From Heterohyrax brucei (Eukaryota; Chordata; Mammalia; Hyracoidea; Procaviidae): a DNA stretch of 64,000 nt. The stretch's first letter is position 1. Each line of letters opens with the position of its first letter. Location: positions 23,905,431 through 23,969,430 of the forward strand of contig CM053146.1 in NCBI GenBank assembly GCA_028571685.1, read 5' to 3'. The notes below the pieces were generated by a model. The model saw nothing but the letters and a program-made list of their open reading frames with translations. It had not been told where the DNA came from and did not search any database. Positions 31,453 through 42,600 of this stretch are shown here, in pieces. Position numbers and translations under genes: made by a program.

Positions 31453-31594
31453 GTGAGTAGTGGGTCCCACTAAGTGGAACCAGAGTTTCTTAGGGAAATG
31501 GCTGTTTTCAAATTTAGAACAGATAGTGTTAAAACAATGAATCAAGTACATCCTGACCTGCATTAGGTAGTTTTCAAAATTATAATACCAGTAT

Positions 31595-31800
31595 TACTTG
31601 TTGTCATATTGTTTGTGTACTGTTGATTGATTTCAACTCATAACAACCCTATGAGGCAGAGTAGAACTGCAGAGTTTTCTAGGGAGAAATCTATACAGGA
31701 ACAAATAGTCAGAACTTTTGTCCTGCAAAGTTGCTGGTGGATTCAAGGGGCCAACCTCTCATGTAGCAGCTGAGCACTGAACCTCCCAGTATTCCTGCCA
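31595..31800 (-). repeat. AfroSINE, long form
   Basis: Reversed tail (GATTTCAACTCATAACAAC), GGCAGAGTAGAACTGC middle, GGTGGATTCAAGGGGCCAAC as the reversed B box and GCAGCTGAGCACTGAACC at the head. Confidence 0.8.
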
Positions 31801-32124
31801 CTACAAGAACCCTAAGTGAAGTCACGTTGATTCTGCTTTTAGAATACACACCACTCTGAATGCTCAGTCAGCAGACTATGCTCAAAAATTACTTGGAATA
31901 ATTCTTTCCTTTAATTTTGTATACAATTAGATTGATGTGTTTCACTTTGTTACCTTTCTTTAATTTGGTTAAAACATCAACAAAATTCAAAAAGTCAAAA
32001 CGATATAGAAAAATACATCGCCTCTCCCTTCAACCTCTCTGCTGTACCCAAAGATAACCATTTTTATTCATCATTCTCTGGTTTAACCTGCCAGTGTTTC
32101 TTACTGAATAGCTAGCATGCTTCT

Positions 32125-32335
32125 TGGAGTCCCTGGGTGGTGCACACTCTTAAGCACTCCACCACTAGCCCCAAAGCTGGCAGTTCAAACCCGCTCGGAG
32201 ATGCCTTAGAAGACAGGTTTAGTAATCTGTTCCCAAAAGATCATAACTTTGAAAACCCTAGGAAGCAGATCTACTGAACACACATGGGGTTACTGTGAGT
32301 CAGAATTAACTCAATGGAAACAGCAACAAGCACAA
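32125..32335 (+). repeat. AfroSINE, long form
   Basis: Forward: GGAGTCCCTGGGTGGTGCAC, CAGTTCAAACCCGCTCGGAG, then the middle with GATCATAACTTTG and the TACTGTGAGTCAGAATTAAC tail. Confidence 0.85.
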
Positions 32336-32914
32336 TACTGTTCTGCACTTTGCTTTAGTCGCTTAACAATATATCCTGGAGATCTGTTCACAGAAATTCA
32401 CAGTGATCTTCAGAGATTAATTTTCAGAATCTTTTATTGAGTAATCTTAGTTTTATTAAAAGAATGATAATTTGTGTACATATAACACATTGAACCCCTT
32501 TAAAAAATAAAGTTGTATCCTGTGGACACATAAGATTTTTCATTGAAGTCAATTTTTTTGGAACCATAAATGAGAACTCTTCACCTTGGCCTAGCTGGTC
32601 TGCTCACATTAGGCCAAGGTGTTTCTAGTCTCTACATCTGTATTTATGCCATAGCCTCCACACTTAGAATACAATCTTGCTTCTTCAGTTGCCCTGAATT
32701 TGCTGCAAGACGAGTTTCAAACCCTATCTCTCCTGTGAATCTTTACTTAGGTTTCTTTCCTTCAAAGGAACTGTACCTTTAAATCCCTAGTGCCTAGAAT
32801 TTGTTCAACAAATGTTGAGGATGACCAAAGTGTAGCGTAAAAAGAACATGGATTTGGGAATCAGAAAAGAGCTAAGTTCACATTCTCAGTCACTTTAAAA
32901 CTATATTCATTATC
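32336..32914. other. Old repeat traces and unassigned sequence
   Basis: Part near 32.4-32.5 kb has an L1-3'-like TTGTGTACATATAACACATTG look; the rest I cannot assign. No gene seen. Confidence 0.3.
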
Positions 32915-33480
32915 TTAACGTTTGGTAACAAATCACCCCCAAATGTAGCAGCTTAAAACAACACACACTTATTATCTCTGAGTTTCTGTGGCTCAGGAAT
33001 CTAGGCACAACTCAGCTGGATGCCTCTGGCATAAGGTCTCTCACACCGTAGAGAACAGAGTACTGACTGGGACTGTAGTTTCATCTGAAAACACAACTGG
33101 GGAATTTGCTTCCAAACTGGCCCATGTCATTGTTAAATGAATTCCATTGTTTGCGGGCTGTTGGACTGAGGCCTCCATTTCTGACTAGTTTTTGTCAGAG
33201 GTCTGTTTTTGGTTTTAGCCATATGGACGTCTTCATAGAGCCTTTTAAAATATATCAGCTGTTTTCATCAGAGTGAGCAAGTGAGAGGTCAAGAGGAAGT
33301 GCCAGCCAGAGAAACAGAGGATGGGAGTTACAGCGTTTTATAGCTTGTTTGTGGAAGTGATACCCCATTATGATTGCCATGTCAGATTCCTTAGAATCAA
33401 GTCACTAGTCTAGCCCACACTTAAGTAGAGGGGGTGACACAAGGGCATGAATACCAGGAGGGTGGATCACTGGGAGCCGT
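32915..33480 (-). repeat. Ancient LTR-like repeat (MLT1 style)
   Basis: GGTAACAAATCACCCCCAAA, AGCAGCTTAAAACAACACAC and TGTGGCTCAGGAATCTAGG form a pattern common to ancient mammalian MLT1-like LTRs in reverse. A related piece lies at 55.63-55.95 kb. The family name is uncertain. Confidence 0.45.
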
Positions 33481-33499
33481 GTCAGCTGCTATTTCATAT

Positions 33500-33650
33500 A
33501 GTAAAATTTTAACCCCATGCAAGTAATTTGCTGCCTCTTTCCTTGCCTGTTATATGGGCATAATGACAGCAATGTCCTGCAGTATTATTATGAGAAACTA
33601 TTAGCCATCCATGTAAAGTATTTTGCACTAACAAGAGGTCAGTATACGGT
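33500..33650 (+). repeat. MIR
   Basis: CAAGTAATTTGCTGCCTCTT then TGTTATATGGGCATAATGAC is the conserved MIR core with the CTCxGTTTCC-type region decayed. Confidence 0.55.
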
Positions 33651-33739
33651 AACCACCACAGCAATAACAACAGCAATGTCGCATCGGCTGCAACTCTCCC
33701 CCCTTCCTCTACCCAGTTTTCACTCTTTCTGTGTCTGTT

Positions 33740-34820
33740 CTCTTGAACACGTCTTCTCCTCTCGACCTATACAAAGGCATTCAACTGTGTAGAGCATTAC
33801 AAACTATAGATAACATTATAAAGGATGGGAATTCCGGAACACTTAATTGTGCTCATGAGGAACCTATACATAGATCGAGAGGCAGTTGCTCAAACAGAAC
33901 AGGGAGATACTATATGGTTTAAAGTCAGGAAAGCTGTGTGTCAGACTGTATCCTTTTACCATACCTATTCAATCTGTATGTTGAACAAATGATCCCAGAA
34001 GCCGGACTATATGAAGAGGATGGGGCATCAGGTTTAAAGAGACATTCATTAACGATCTGCGTGTACAGATAATGCAACCTTGCTATCTGTAAGTGAAGAA
34101 GACTTGAAGCACTGGCCAATGAAGACCAAAGACCACAGCCTTTAGTATGGACTGCATGTCAACATATAGAAAACAAAAATCTTCACAGTTGGACCAATAA
34201 GCAGCATCATGATAAATGGAGAAAAGACTGAGGTTGCCACGGATGTCATTTTACTTGGATTCACAATCAAGATCCATGGAAGGGGCAGTCGAGAAATCAA
34301 AAGACAGACTGCATAGGACAAGTCTACTGCAAAAGATCTCTTTACAGTGTTAAGATAAATAAAGTAAAGGTATCACCTTGAAGAGTGTAACCCAGACCAT
34401 GATGTTTTCAGTCACCTCATCTGCATGCAGAAGCTGGAAGATAAATAAGGAAGACCAAAGAAGAAACGAGGTCTTTGAATGGCGATGTTGGGGAAGAATA
34501 GCAAATATACCATAGACTGCCCAACTAACAAACAAATCTCTCTCGGAAGAACAACACAGCATGATGAGACTGCGTCTCATACACTGTGGACATGTTATCA
34601 GGTGAGGTCAGTCCCTGCAGAAGGACATCATGCTTGGTAAAGTAAAAGGTCACTAAAAAGAGGAAAATCTTCAACAAGGTGGACTGACACAGTGGCTGCA
34701 ACAATAGGCTCAAGCATAACAACTGTAAGGATGGTATAGGATCAAGTAGTGTTTCCTTCTGTTGCACATAAGGTCACAGTGAGTCCAAACTGACTGGATG
34801 GCCCCAACAACAACAATATT
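33740..34820 (+). mobile_element. RTE/BovB-like LINE, 3' part
   Basis: C-terminal RT region and 3' end on the plus strand: GCATTCAACTGTGTAGAGC (the AFDCVEH-type segment), CATACCTATTCAATCTGTATG (the catalytic-core neighbourhood), then a 3' end related to the reverse of the copy at 38.8 kb (GGAAGAACAACACAGCATGA). It ends in CAACAACAACAATA, a short RTE-type tail. Confidence 0.75.
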
Positions 34821-35394
34821 TTGTTCTCAGTGTGTCTCAATTGATCAATGCAATGGGGATAGTTGGGAAGATAAAATGTGTTTCCATGTCTTGGATTCAA
34901 CCAGTTCAGTTTCATAAGACCAGTTGATGCTTCTTAAGATTTTTTTATTAGAAGCCATTAAGTTCAGAGAAAGACAAACTGGATTCACTAGAACCCTAGG
35001 AAATACTGGTTTGCAGACTAGAATGATATTTATTTTTCTTGTGGAAAATCGATCAGTTATAAATCTGCTAGAGAGTTCATGGTTTTGTAAGATATATCAT
35101 TACATTTCAAGATTATCAGAGATTGCTTAAGAATTTTGCTAGGTTCCCCTCCACTATGTGAATACATTTTCTAGTCAAGTGTCAATAGTTTAGCCTTGTT
35201 AAAATCAGGAAAAAAATTTTTTAAAAAGTGGTTAAAGGAAGAAATTCTTCCAAAGTTATAAGACACTACGACCACCATTTTAATACATTCTGAAGCATTG
35301 GGGTTATAAAACTTAAAAAGGATAATCCACATTGCAATTATTTTTCCTGGTCTCCTATAAACCAGAGTTCTAATTTGGGGAGATAGGACAAGCA
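34821..35394. other. Apparently unique intergenic sequence
   Basis: No recognised gene or repeat. The frames here are short and unconvincing. Confidence 0.4.
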
Positions 35395-35510
35395 GGTTTT
35401 GTCCTGGCTCTGCTACTGACACATGTCTATTTACACAATCTCTCCGAGGCCCAGTTTCCCATCTGTAAAGTGAACCTTATGATTCTACCTGCATGGCCTG
35501 TCACCTGATT
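35395..35510 (+). repeat. MIR
   Basis: GGCTCTGCTACTGACAC, CTCCGAGGCCCAGTTTCCC and ATCTGTAAAGTGA are the standard MIR core sequence. Confidence 0.75.
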
Positions 35511-37283
35511 TCCCTCCCAGGAGAAGCAGAGCCTGGGAGAGGCTTGAGGCCCACCCAAGAGGGTCCCCACAGGCATGGCAGAAGCAAGTATGTTCCTCGA
35601 CACTTCTAAACATAGTGAAAGACACTGCTTTTGCTCAAAAGCAGTAAGTTAGAAGCTAGAAGACAGCAAGAATGGAATGTCTAATCTTTTGGGACATCTG
35701 GGGAAAAGGAGAATCCAGATGTAAACCCTACATGGAAAATAATGAAAAGAAAAGGGGGCAAAAAAAGAAAATACAAGTCAGTTCTAGGAAACTAGAATGA
35801 CCTGGAAATGAAAAGGGAAGTAACTGCAAGGTTTTTCTCCTCTTCTTTTTTTAGCTCTGGAGGGGCCTGCTGGAAATGTTTAAAAGGAAATCCTTGGAAC
35901 AGACACCTACCACCTGTGGCTATTGGAAAGATATATATCATTTAGATACCACTGGAAGAAAAAAAAAAAAGGACCTTGGAAAGAAACATCTTGGCTAGCA
36001 GCAAGGTGTAAAATTATTTGACTCAGCTCTGCATTTTTGGAAACAATTGTCTTCATGCTTCCATAACTTCACGTTTTAAAGTCTCCATCACAGCTGTTGG
36101 AGAAATTCTTCATGTTCTCTGTCATGACATTGGGATTTTTGCAGCCATGAATGGACACAAAAAGATGTCAATCATACTCGGTAATGAAAAGTTCATTTCT
36201 CTCTCCCATTGTGAAAGCAGCGCCTTTGTGATGTCCATTGTATGAAGCTCTGTTCCCGCTCATTTATTCTCACATAAAGAATATCATCTGTTTTATATTA
36301 AAAGTTTAGACTATAGTCACCCCAGATCACACCTAATGCATAAGAATTGTGTTACCATTATCCTCTATTAAATCGGTGACAATGTTATAATATCTGTGTC
36401 AGAAATAATGAAGAGATTAACATGAAGTGAGAGATCCTGGTGTCATCTCTCTCTGCATTTCGGCATCAAATACTGCTAACACTAAAAACCAGTCTTTGTC
36501 AGCCAGTGAGAAGGGGGATTTTGACAATGGAGAATCCATCAAGAGATGTAAGGGAAATTTTCCAAGTCATGTAGACAGCTGCTGAAGTGAAAATTGAATA
36601 AAAGTGAAAGTCTTTTCTTTTTCTTTCCTTCTAGAAAAATCTGTATTTATTCCCCTAACTTCACAGAACTTTCCCTCCTCAGGGGGTGGTGATACATACT
36701 GGGGAACACTTATTTGAAGTGGTTCTGCCACAGCTGGACTTAGGGATGGATGCAATAAAGACACATAAGGACAAGGCAAGTCAGCACTAAAGCAGCCAGC
36801 CCCAGATTACGAAGCAGCAGAGCCCAAACGCGCAGGGCTAGAAGTTGTCCCTGAGCTGCTGCTTTCCCTCCCCATTTGGTGGGCTCAAAAGGGGGAAGAC
36901 GGCAACAGAAGCAACTCATTTTTTCACTAACTTGTTTGTATTAGGCAGTGGATTATCATTCCTTACCTCATAAAGCACCTGTTTATGTATTGATGACATT
37001 TCTTCCTTGTTATAAAATAAGATCAAGCCTTACCACTTACACTTTACAATTGAAGAGGCTACTCTCAGGGTGACTTGTGTGTATTTATATAGCCATTAAA
37101 GAACAGAAATAAGACCGGAACTTATACCTCAGAACTAGATCTCCTTCCCATAATCAACTGAGGCCTATGGACTGAAGAACGAGTCCCTGGGAAGAAAGAC
37201 CGGAACATGAAAACTAGTTTGGGGGTTACTGCAGCAATCTAGGGGAGCAAAGATGGTGGCCTGAACTAACAAAAGATTGAAGA
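35511..37283. other. Apparently unique intergenic sequence
   Basis: About 1.8 kb. Small A-rich run at 35,960-35,972. Frames at 36,018-36,245 (+) and 36,567-36,779 (-) have no recognisable protein features. Nothing else assigned. Confidence 0.4.
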
Positions 37284-37285
37284 TA

Positions 37286-37798
37286 CGAGATCTGACAATT
37301 AAGTTTGCAAACTCAGCCTAGAAAAAGTGCCACACACCTCACTGCTGAATATCACTACTATCACCTTCTAAGTACTCCCTTTGGGAAGCTATGCACTGAT
37401 GCCAGTGCCTAGTCTACCTTTCAAAGTAATTTTGAATGGCTATCAGAGCTGTCCTCGTATTACCCTTGATGTTCTGAATGTCATGAAAATGTTTTCCTTT
37501 CAATATTTCCTTTATCTTCAGGTAAAGAAAAAAGTCATTGGGGACCAGATCAGGTAAGTCGGTGGGGTGTCCCAATACAGTTATTTGTTTACTGGCTAAA
37601 AACTCTCTCACAGAAAACTATACAGTTAAGCTCATGAACTTGCCACTGTGCACAATGGCCATTCCAGAAAGAGTTCCAAAATTGCTTTGAAGAGCGAACT
37701 AGGCACTGCTATCAGTGCATAGCTTCCCAAGGGTATTCAGCAACAAGATCTGTAGCACTTATAACAATTAAATTTGCAGACTCAGTTGTCAGACCTTG
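37286..37798 (-). mobile_element. mariner DNA transposon, internally deleted
   Basis: About 513 bp, flanked by TA at 37,284-37,285 and 37,799-37,800. The left terminus CGAGATCTGACAATTAAG and the inverted right terminus (reading CAAGGTCTGACAACTGAG) match over most of about 28 bp. The minus strand at 37,611-37,414 encodes the C-terminal part of a mariner transposase, with HPTDLPDLVPNDFFLYLKIK containing the last catalytic Asp of the DD34D family. The first two catalytic residues are missing, so it is non-autonomous. Confidence 0.85.
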
Positions 37799-37829
37799 TA
37801 TATTTAGGGAGCACTTAGTGGCTAGCGGT

Positions 37830-38030
37830 TCCCTGGGTGGCATGAATGGTTTCCAACTCGATGGCACTTGGCTTTGGCATTAACCTAAGGATGGCTGTTC
37901 AAACTCAACCAGTGCTGCCATGAAAAACAGGCCTGGAGATCTGCTTCTATAAAGATTATAGCCAAGAAAATCTATGGAGTAGTTCTACCCTGCAATACAT
38001 TGTACCATCCCAAATCCAACCACACAAACC
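37830..38030 (+). repeat. AfroSINE, long form
   Basis: Forward: GGTTCCCTGGGTGGCATG head, GGCTGTTCAAACTCAACC B box and a decayed tail ending at AACCACACAAACCC. Confidence 0.8.
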
Positions 38031-38171
38031 CCCAAGTGGGCTCAGCCCCTCATTAGCATCTTTCCGCAGTGTGTCTTTATAAGGCTGATTCCATAGTCTA
38101 GGTTACCCTGTATTGATCACAGCCCTTCTTCCTCCCTTAATTTCACAGTCATAAAGGGGGTGGTAGCAAGT

Positions 38172-38372
38172 GTTAAGGTCCCTGGGTGGCACGAATGGTT
38201 TGAGTTCCCCTGTTAATTGAGAAGTTAACAGTTTGAACCCACCAAGTGGCACCAAAGACTTGGTGATCTGCTTCCATGAAGATTACAACTAAAAAAGCTG
38301 ACAGAGCTGTTATCTGTTATACAGGGTCTCCATGAGTCAGGTGGGCTCTGTGGCAATGAGTAGTAGTGGGTA
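38172..38372 (+). repeat. AfroSINE, long form
   Basis: Forward: AAGGTCCCTGGGTGGCACG, AACAGTTTGAACCCACC, GTCTCCATGAGTCAGGTGG. It is the same subtype as the copy 340 bp upstream. Confidence 0.85.
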
Positions 38373-38731
38373 TTAGGGAATTAAGGAAGAGAACCAGGGG
38401 CTAAACTGAGTCATGGCTAAGTTTGGACCTGGAAGCCACTGGTCATTGCAGCCCAAGAAATTGGGATCAAGGGTCAATTTCCTCAAGGAAGATAGAAATC
38501 TATACAAGGATGACAAACAGGAAGAATCAGACAAATAGAATTTCAGATTATCTAACAGCAAAAATTAGGAAAATAAAAATCATTGAGTTCCTAAGTATCA
38601 GAAACAAGACAAAGAAACGAGAAGACCGTCTAGAGACCCAATAAAGAAACTAAGATGAACACTGGACCATTGGTATTGCCATGCCCACACACCAGGACTG
38701 TGAAGGCTGGCTTCAGTTGAGCTGAGGGTGG
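38373..38731. other. Unassigned sequence
   Basis: A-rich segments on the + strand; a short L1 5' remnant is possible around 38.5-38.65 kb. No gene. Confidence 0.3.
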
Positions 38732-40068
38732 TGTTATGGATTGACTTATGTCCCTCAAGAATACATGTTATAAATCCTAACCTCTGTGCTGTTGTTGTTA
38801 GGTGCCGTTGTGTCAGTTCTGAATCATGGCGACCCAATGCATAACAGAATGAAATGCTGCCCAGTCTTGTACCTTGTCCACAGTTGTTTTTATGCTTAAA
38901 CTCATTGTTGCAGCTACTGTGTCAATCCGTCTTGTCAAGGTTCTTCTTCTTTTTTTGCTGATCCTCCGCTCTACCAAGCGTGATGTCCTTCCCCGGGGAT
39001 GGATCCTTCCTGACAACATGTCCGAAGTACGTAAGATACAGCCTTGACATCTTTGCTTCCAAGAAGCACTCTGGTTGGACTTCTTCCAGAACAGATCTGT
39101 TTGTTCTTTTGGCAGTCCGTGGTACAATCAGCATTCCTCTCCAACATCACAATTCAAAGGCATCAATTCTTCTGCTGCCTTCTTTCTTCATTGTCCAGCT
39201 TTCACATGCATATGATGCAATTGAGAATACCATGGCTTCGGTCAGGTGCATTTTAGTCTTCAAGTTGACATTTTTACTTTTCAATACTTTAAAGAGATCC
39301 TTGGCAGCAGATTTTCCCAATGCAATGTATCATTTGATTTCTTCACTGCAACTTCCTTGGGCCTTGATTGCAGACCCAAGTGAAAGAAAATCTTTGATAA
39401 TCTCAATACTTTCTCTATTTATAAGGGTGCTATCTACTGGTCCAGTTGTGACGATTTTTGTTTTCTTGATGTTGCGATGCAATCTCTGCTGAAAGCTATG
39501 GTCCTTGATCTTGAACAGTGTTTCAAACCTTCCTCACTTCCAGAAAATAAGGTGGTGTCATCCGTACAACATAGATTATTAATGAGTTGTCCTCCAATCT
39601 TGATGCCTCATTCTTCTTCATATAATCCAGCTTCTTGGATTACCTGCTCAGCATATGGATTGAAATGATATAGTGAAAGGATATCATCCTAATGCACACC
39701 TTTCCTGACTTTAAACCACGTAGCGTCCCCCTGTTCCGTTGGCATGACTACCTTTTGATTGTAACCTCTACACCTATGGTTTGTCATTTGGGAATGGGTT
39801 GTCTTTGTTACTTTAATCAGGTAGTGTCACTTTTGAGTCAATCATTTTTGAGATATAAAAGATGCCAAGCCACATGAAGATATCCAGAAGCAGAAGCTCA
39901 AAGAGACAATAAAGGCTTTCTCCAGAGCCGACAGAGAAAGAAAGCCTTCCCCTAGAGCCAGCACCCTGAATTATCACTTCTAATATTCTAAACAGGGAGG
40001 AAATTTCTGTTTGTTAAACCTACCCATTTATGGTATTTCTGTTACAACAGAGCTAGATAGCTAAGACA
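38732..40068 (+). mobile_element. MaLR-like LTR interrupted by an RTE
   Basis: Begins TGTTATGGATTGACTTATG at 38,732 and ends CTAAGACA at 40,068. The continuity CCTAACCTCT...ACACCTATGG is broken by the RTE insertion at 38,786-39,761. The 3' half has the usual AGATATAAAAGATGCC and GTATTTCTGTTACAACAG segments. The LTR itself is about 360 bp. Confidence 0.75.
38786..39761 (-). mobile_element. RTE/BovB-like LINE 3' end, 5'-truncated insertion
   Basis: Reverse-strand RTE flanked by the 8-bp direct repeat TAACCTCT (38,778-38,785 and 39,762-39,769). Its 3' end, at the left side, starts GTGCTGTTGTTGTTAGGTGC and is shared with AfroSINE tails, as expected if RTE machinery moves the SINE. It runs back into RT C-terminal sequence at 39.6 kb, with broken frames. 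Confidence 0.8.
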
Positions 40069-40439
40069 GGCAGTTCCTGGCACTGGCTTTGGCTAAGGAA
40101 AGATCCCAGTTGCAGGCACACTGGCCAGCTGATACATTATGAGGCACATGGAGAAGAAAAATCTGTAACTTTTGAAAATGTGATGAGTTTGCTAGGATAT
40201 TATAAGGCTTGTTAAAGATGGATACAAGTCATCTTGTTGATCCAGGGTGGAAATGCTTTCTGGGCAACACCAATCTTTCAGGAATGTCAATACAGCCATC
40301 AAATACATAACACATTAATCCTAACAGATGGATGTAGGAGTGGGGCATTTTTCCCATGTTATCCCCACTGTAAATAGAAAATTTCTTCCTAGGAAACTTC
40401 TATTTCTCATAGTTTCTTAATATACCATAAGTACGTCTT
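40069..40439. other. Apparently unique intergenic sequence
   Basis: Nothing recognised. Confidence 0.35.
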
Positions 40440-40790
40440 AACTGACCTACCTTCTTCAACAGCTCCATCCCCATTGTCGTGGGTACTTCTGTGGAGTCAA
40501 TTCCAATTCCTGAGGACCTTATTATGCAAAACACAATGAAAAGTTGCCCTGTCTTCATGACTGTTGATATGCTGGAGTCCACTGTTTCAGCTGTTGTGCC
40601 AATCCATCTCGTTAAGGGTTTTCCTTGTTTTCACTAACTCTCTGCTTTACCAAACATGATGTTCTTTTCTTGTGAATGACCTTTGCTGATGCTGTGTCCA
40701 AAGTAAGTGAATCAAAGTCTTGCCATCCTCACTTCTAAGGAGAACTTTGGTTACATTTCTTCCCAAACCATCCCCATCATTCTAATCCTT
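40440..40790 (-). mobile_element. RTE/BovB-like LINE, 3' terminal fragment
   Basis: Same region as 38.8-39.15 kb but more diverged: GTGGAGTCAATTCCAATTCC, TGTTTCAGCTGTTGTGCCAA, CTTTACCAAACATGATGTTC, CTGTGTCCAAAGTAAG. Confidence 0.7.
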
Positions 40791-41044
40791 GTCTCTCTGC
40801 CCTAGCATTTTGCAAAGCCTCTCCAAATTCTAATGTTTAAAGCCTCTCGCTTAGTCCACTCCTTCTAGAGTTTCTCCAGTCACCTGTTCTTGTTTTCACC
40901 TGTGTTTGGCCTCTCCACTTAGCTCAGACTCATGTGTACACACTAACTTTGGCTTTTCCCTCAGCCACCACATTGCTCCATGATCTTCAGCCTCTGGGGA
41001 TGTTCTGCTTGCTGTATGCCCAGCCCCAGCTCCAGGGGCCCTAA
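40791..41044. other. Apparently unique intergenic sequence
   Basis: C-rich on the + strand; no gene recognised. Confidence 0.35.
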
Positions 41045-41140
41045 AATCAAACCAAACCCATCGCCTTCAAGTCAATTCTGACTCATGGAGACCCATGAAT
41101 TACAGAGTAGAACTACTCTGTAGGGTTTTCACTTGAACAG
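41045..41140 (-). repeat. AfroSINE, tail part
   Basis: CTTCAAGTCAATTCTGACTC and TACAGAGTAGAACTACTC in reverse orientation. Confidence 0.75.
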
Positions 41141-41334
41141 CCTCTTACAGATATTCCCATGATTCCCCAGGGTATATATTCTCCCTCACTGCAATGAGTG
41201 ATAAACCCCACTGGCTTCATAACACATTTGTTCCAGGTAGTCTTTTATTAGCTAAAAAATGACTCCTCCTATGTGCCAGGCACTGTGTTGGCCCCAAGGA
41301 TACAGGAATAAATATGACACAGCCTTAGTAAAAT

Positions 41335-41535
41335 CATATAGGTTCTGGGTTTGCATTCAGCTACTAATATAAAGGCTGGAGGTTGAAATTTGCTCAGCAG
41401 TGCCATCAAAGAAAGGCCAGGAGACCAGCATCCATAAAGATTTCAGTCAAGAAAACCCTAAAACGGAGCTCTACTCTGATATACCTGGGTTGGTCACGAG
41501 TTAGAATCAATTCAGTGAGTTTGGGTTGCTTTAGT
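41335..41535 (+). repeat. AfroSINE, diverged
   Basis: Forward head-like AATATAAAGGCTGGAGGTTG, middle with GATTTCAGTCAAGAAAACCC and tail with CACGAGTTAGAATCAATTC. Confidence 0.6.
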
Positions 41536-41587
41536 AATCCTAATAGAACACTGGAAGATAGACTTCATAATCTTCACTATATAGAGA

Positions 41588-41805
41588 ATAAGGAGTCCCT
41601 GGGTGGTACAAACAGTTAAGAACTAGACTGCTAACCTAAAGAGTAGTGGTTCATGTCAACCCACATACACCTTAGCAGAAAGGCCTGGCAATCTACTTCT
41701 GAAAAATCAGCCACTGGAAATACTAATGAGCACAGTTCTAGTGCAATACACATTGGTCTCCATAAGTCAGAGTCAACTCAACAGCAACTGGTTATACAGA
41801 AAAGA
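41588..41805 (+). repeat. AfroSINE, long form
   Basis: AAGGAGTCCCTGGGTGGTAC head, GGTTCATGTCAACCCACATA B box, GTCTCCATAAGTCAGAGTC tail. Confidence 0.8.
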
Positions 41806-42049
41806 AACTGTGATTCAAAGTTATGCAACTAGACAGTAGTAGGGTCGAGCTTATTAATCCCATCTGTGGACCGCCAAAGCTCCTACCTATTCCTTAAGAT
41901 AGAACACATTTTTCAATTGCTTCCCATGCTTCGGAGATGACGCCGTAATAGGAGCAAGCCTCACCTACCATTCCCAGGAAAAGAGAAGAGTAAAACCAAA
42001 CAAGGCTGCCAGTAAAACAAAACAGACCAAAAAAAAAAAAAAGAAAGAA
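41806..42049. other. Unassigned sequence with A-rich run
   Basis: A poly(A)-like stretch at 42,030-42,056 precedes the L1 3'UTR piece. No gene. Confidence 0.35.
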
Positions 42050-42600
42050 AAAAAAGAGACAGGGCGCAGTCTTCTGGCAAAGCTAGGTAAACTCTTTAGA
42101 GGCCAAGAGACACAGTTCTTATGCCAAATGGCCTAAAAGGCAATGAAGAATTGAACATGAAACAGAATACCACTATTTGTAGACAATTTGCAGTATCTCC
42201 ATTAATAAAAACAAAAGGAATCCCTGAAACTATGGCCCCCATGTACCCTACTAACTCAGTTACGAAGCCACTCCTGAAGCCCACCTTTCAAAGATCAGAC
42301 AGGCCTGTAAGACAATAACACAGGTAAGGAATGTGCTGCTTAGTGCAATCAAATATACAAGGCTAAATGGGCACACCTGCCCAAAAACAAAGACAGGAAG
42401 GCAGAAAGGGACAGAAAAACTGGGTGAATGGACCCAGGGGACCCAGGGTGCAAACAGAAAGGAGTGTGTTGACACATTGCCAGGATTGCAATCAATGACA
42501 TGAAACAATTTATGAATAAATTTTTGAATGAGAAACTAAGTTGTACTGTAAACTTTCACCTAAAGCACAATAAAAATACAAACAAAAGCAAGGTAAGTAA
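42050..42600 (+). mobile_element. L1 3'UTR fragment
   Basis: Homologous to the end of L1 fragment C: CCCACCTTTCAAAGATCAGA, GACAGAAAAACTGGGTGAAT, then TAAACTTTCACCTAAAGCAC and AATAAAAATACAAAC at its 3' end. A severely 5'-truncated insertion. Confidence 0.75.

Noticed and set aside
35959-35972. Processed pseudogene suggested by the A-run
   Set aside because: No coding remnant upstream that I can recognise.
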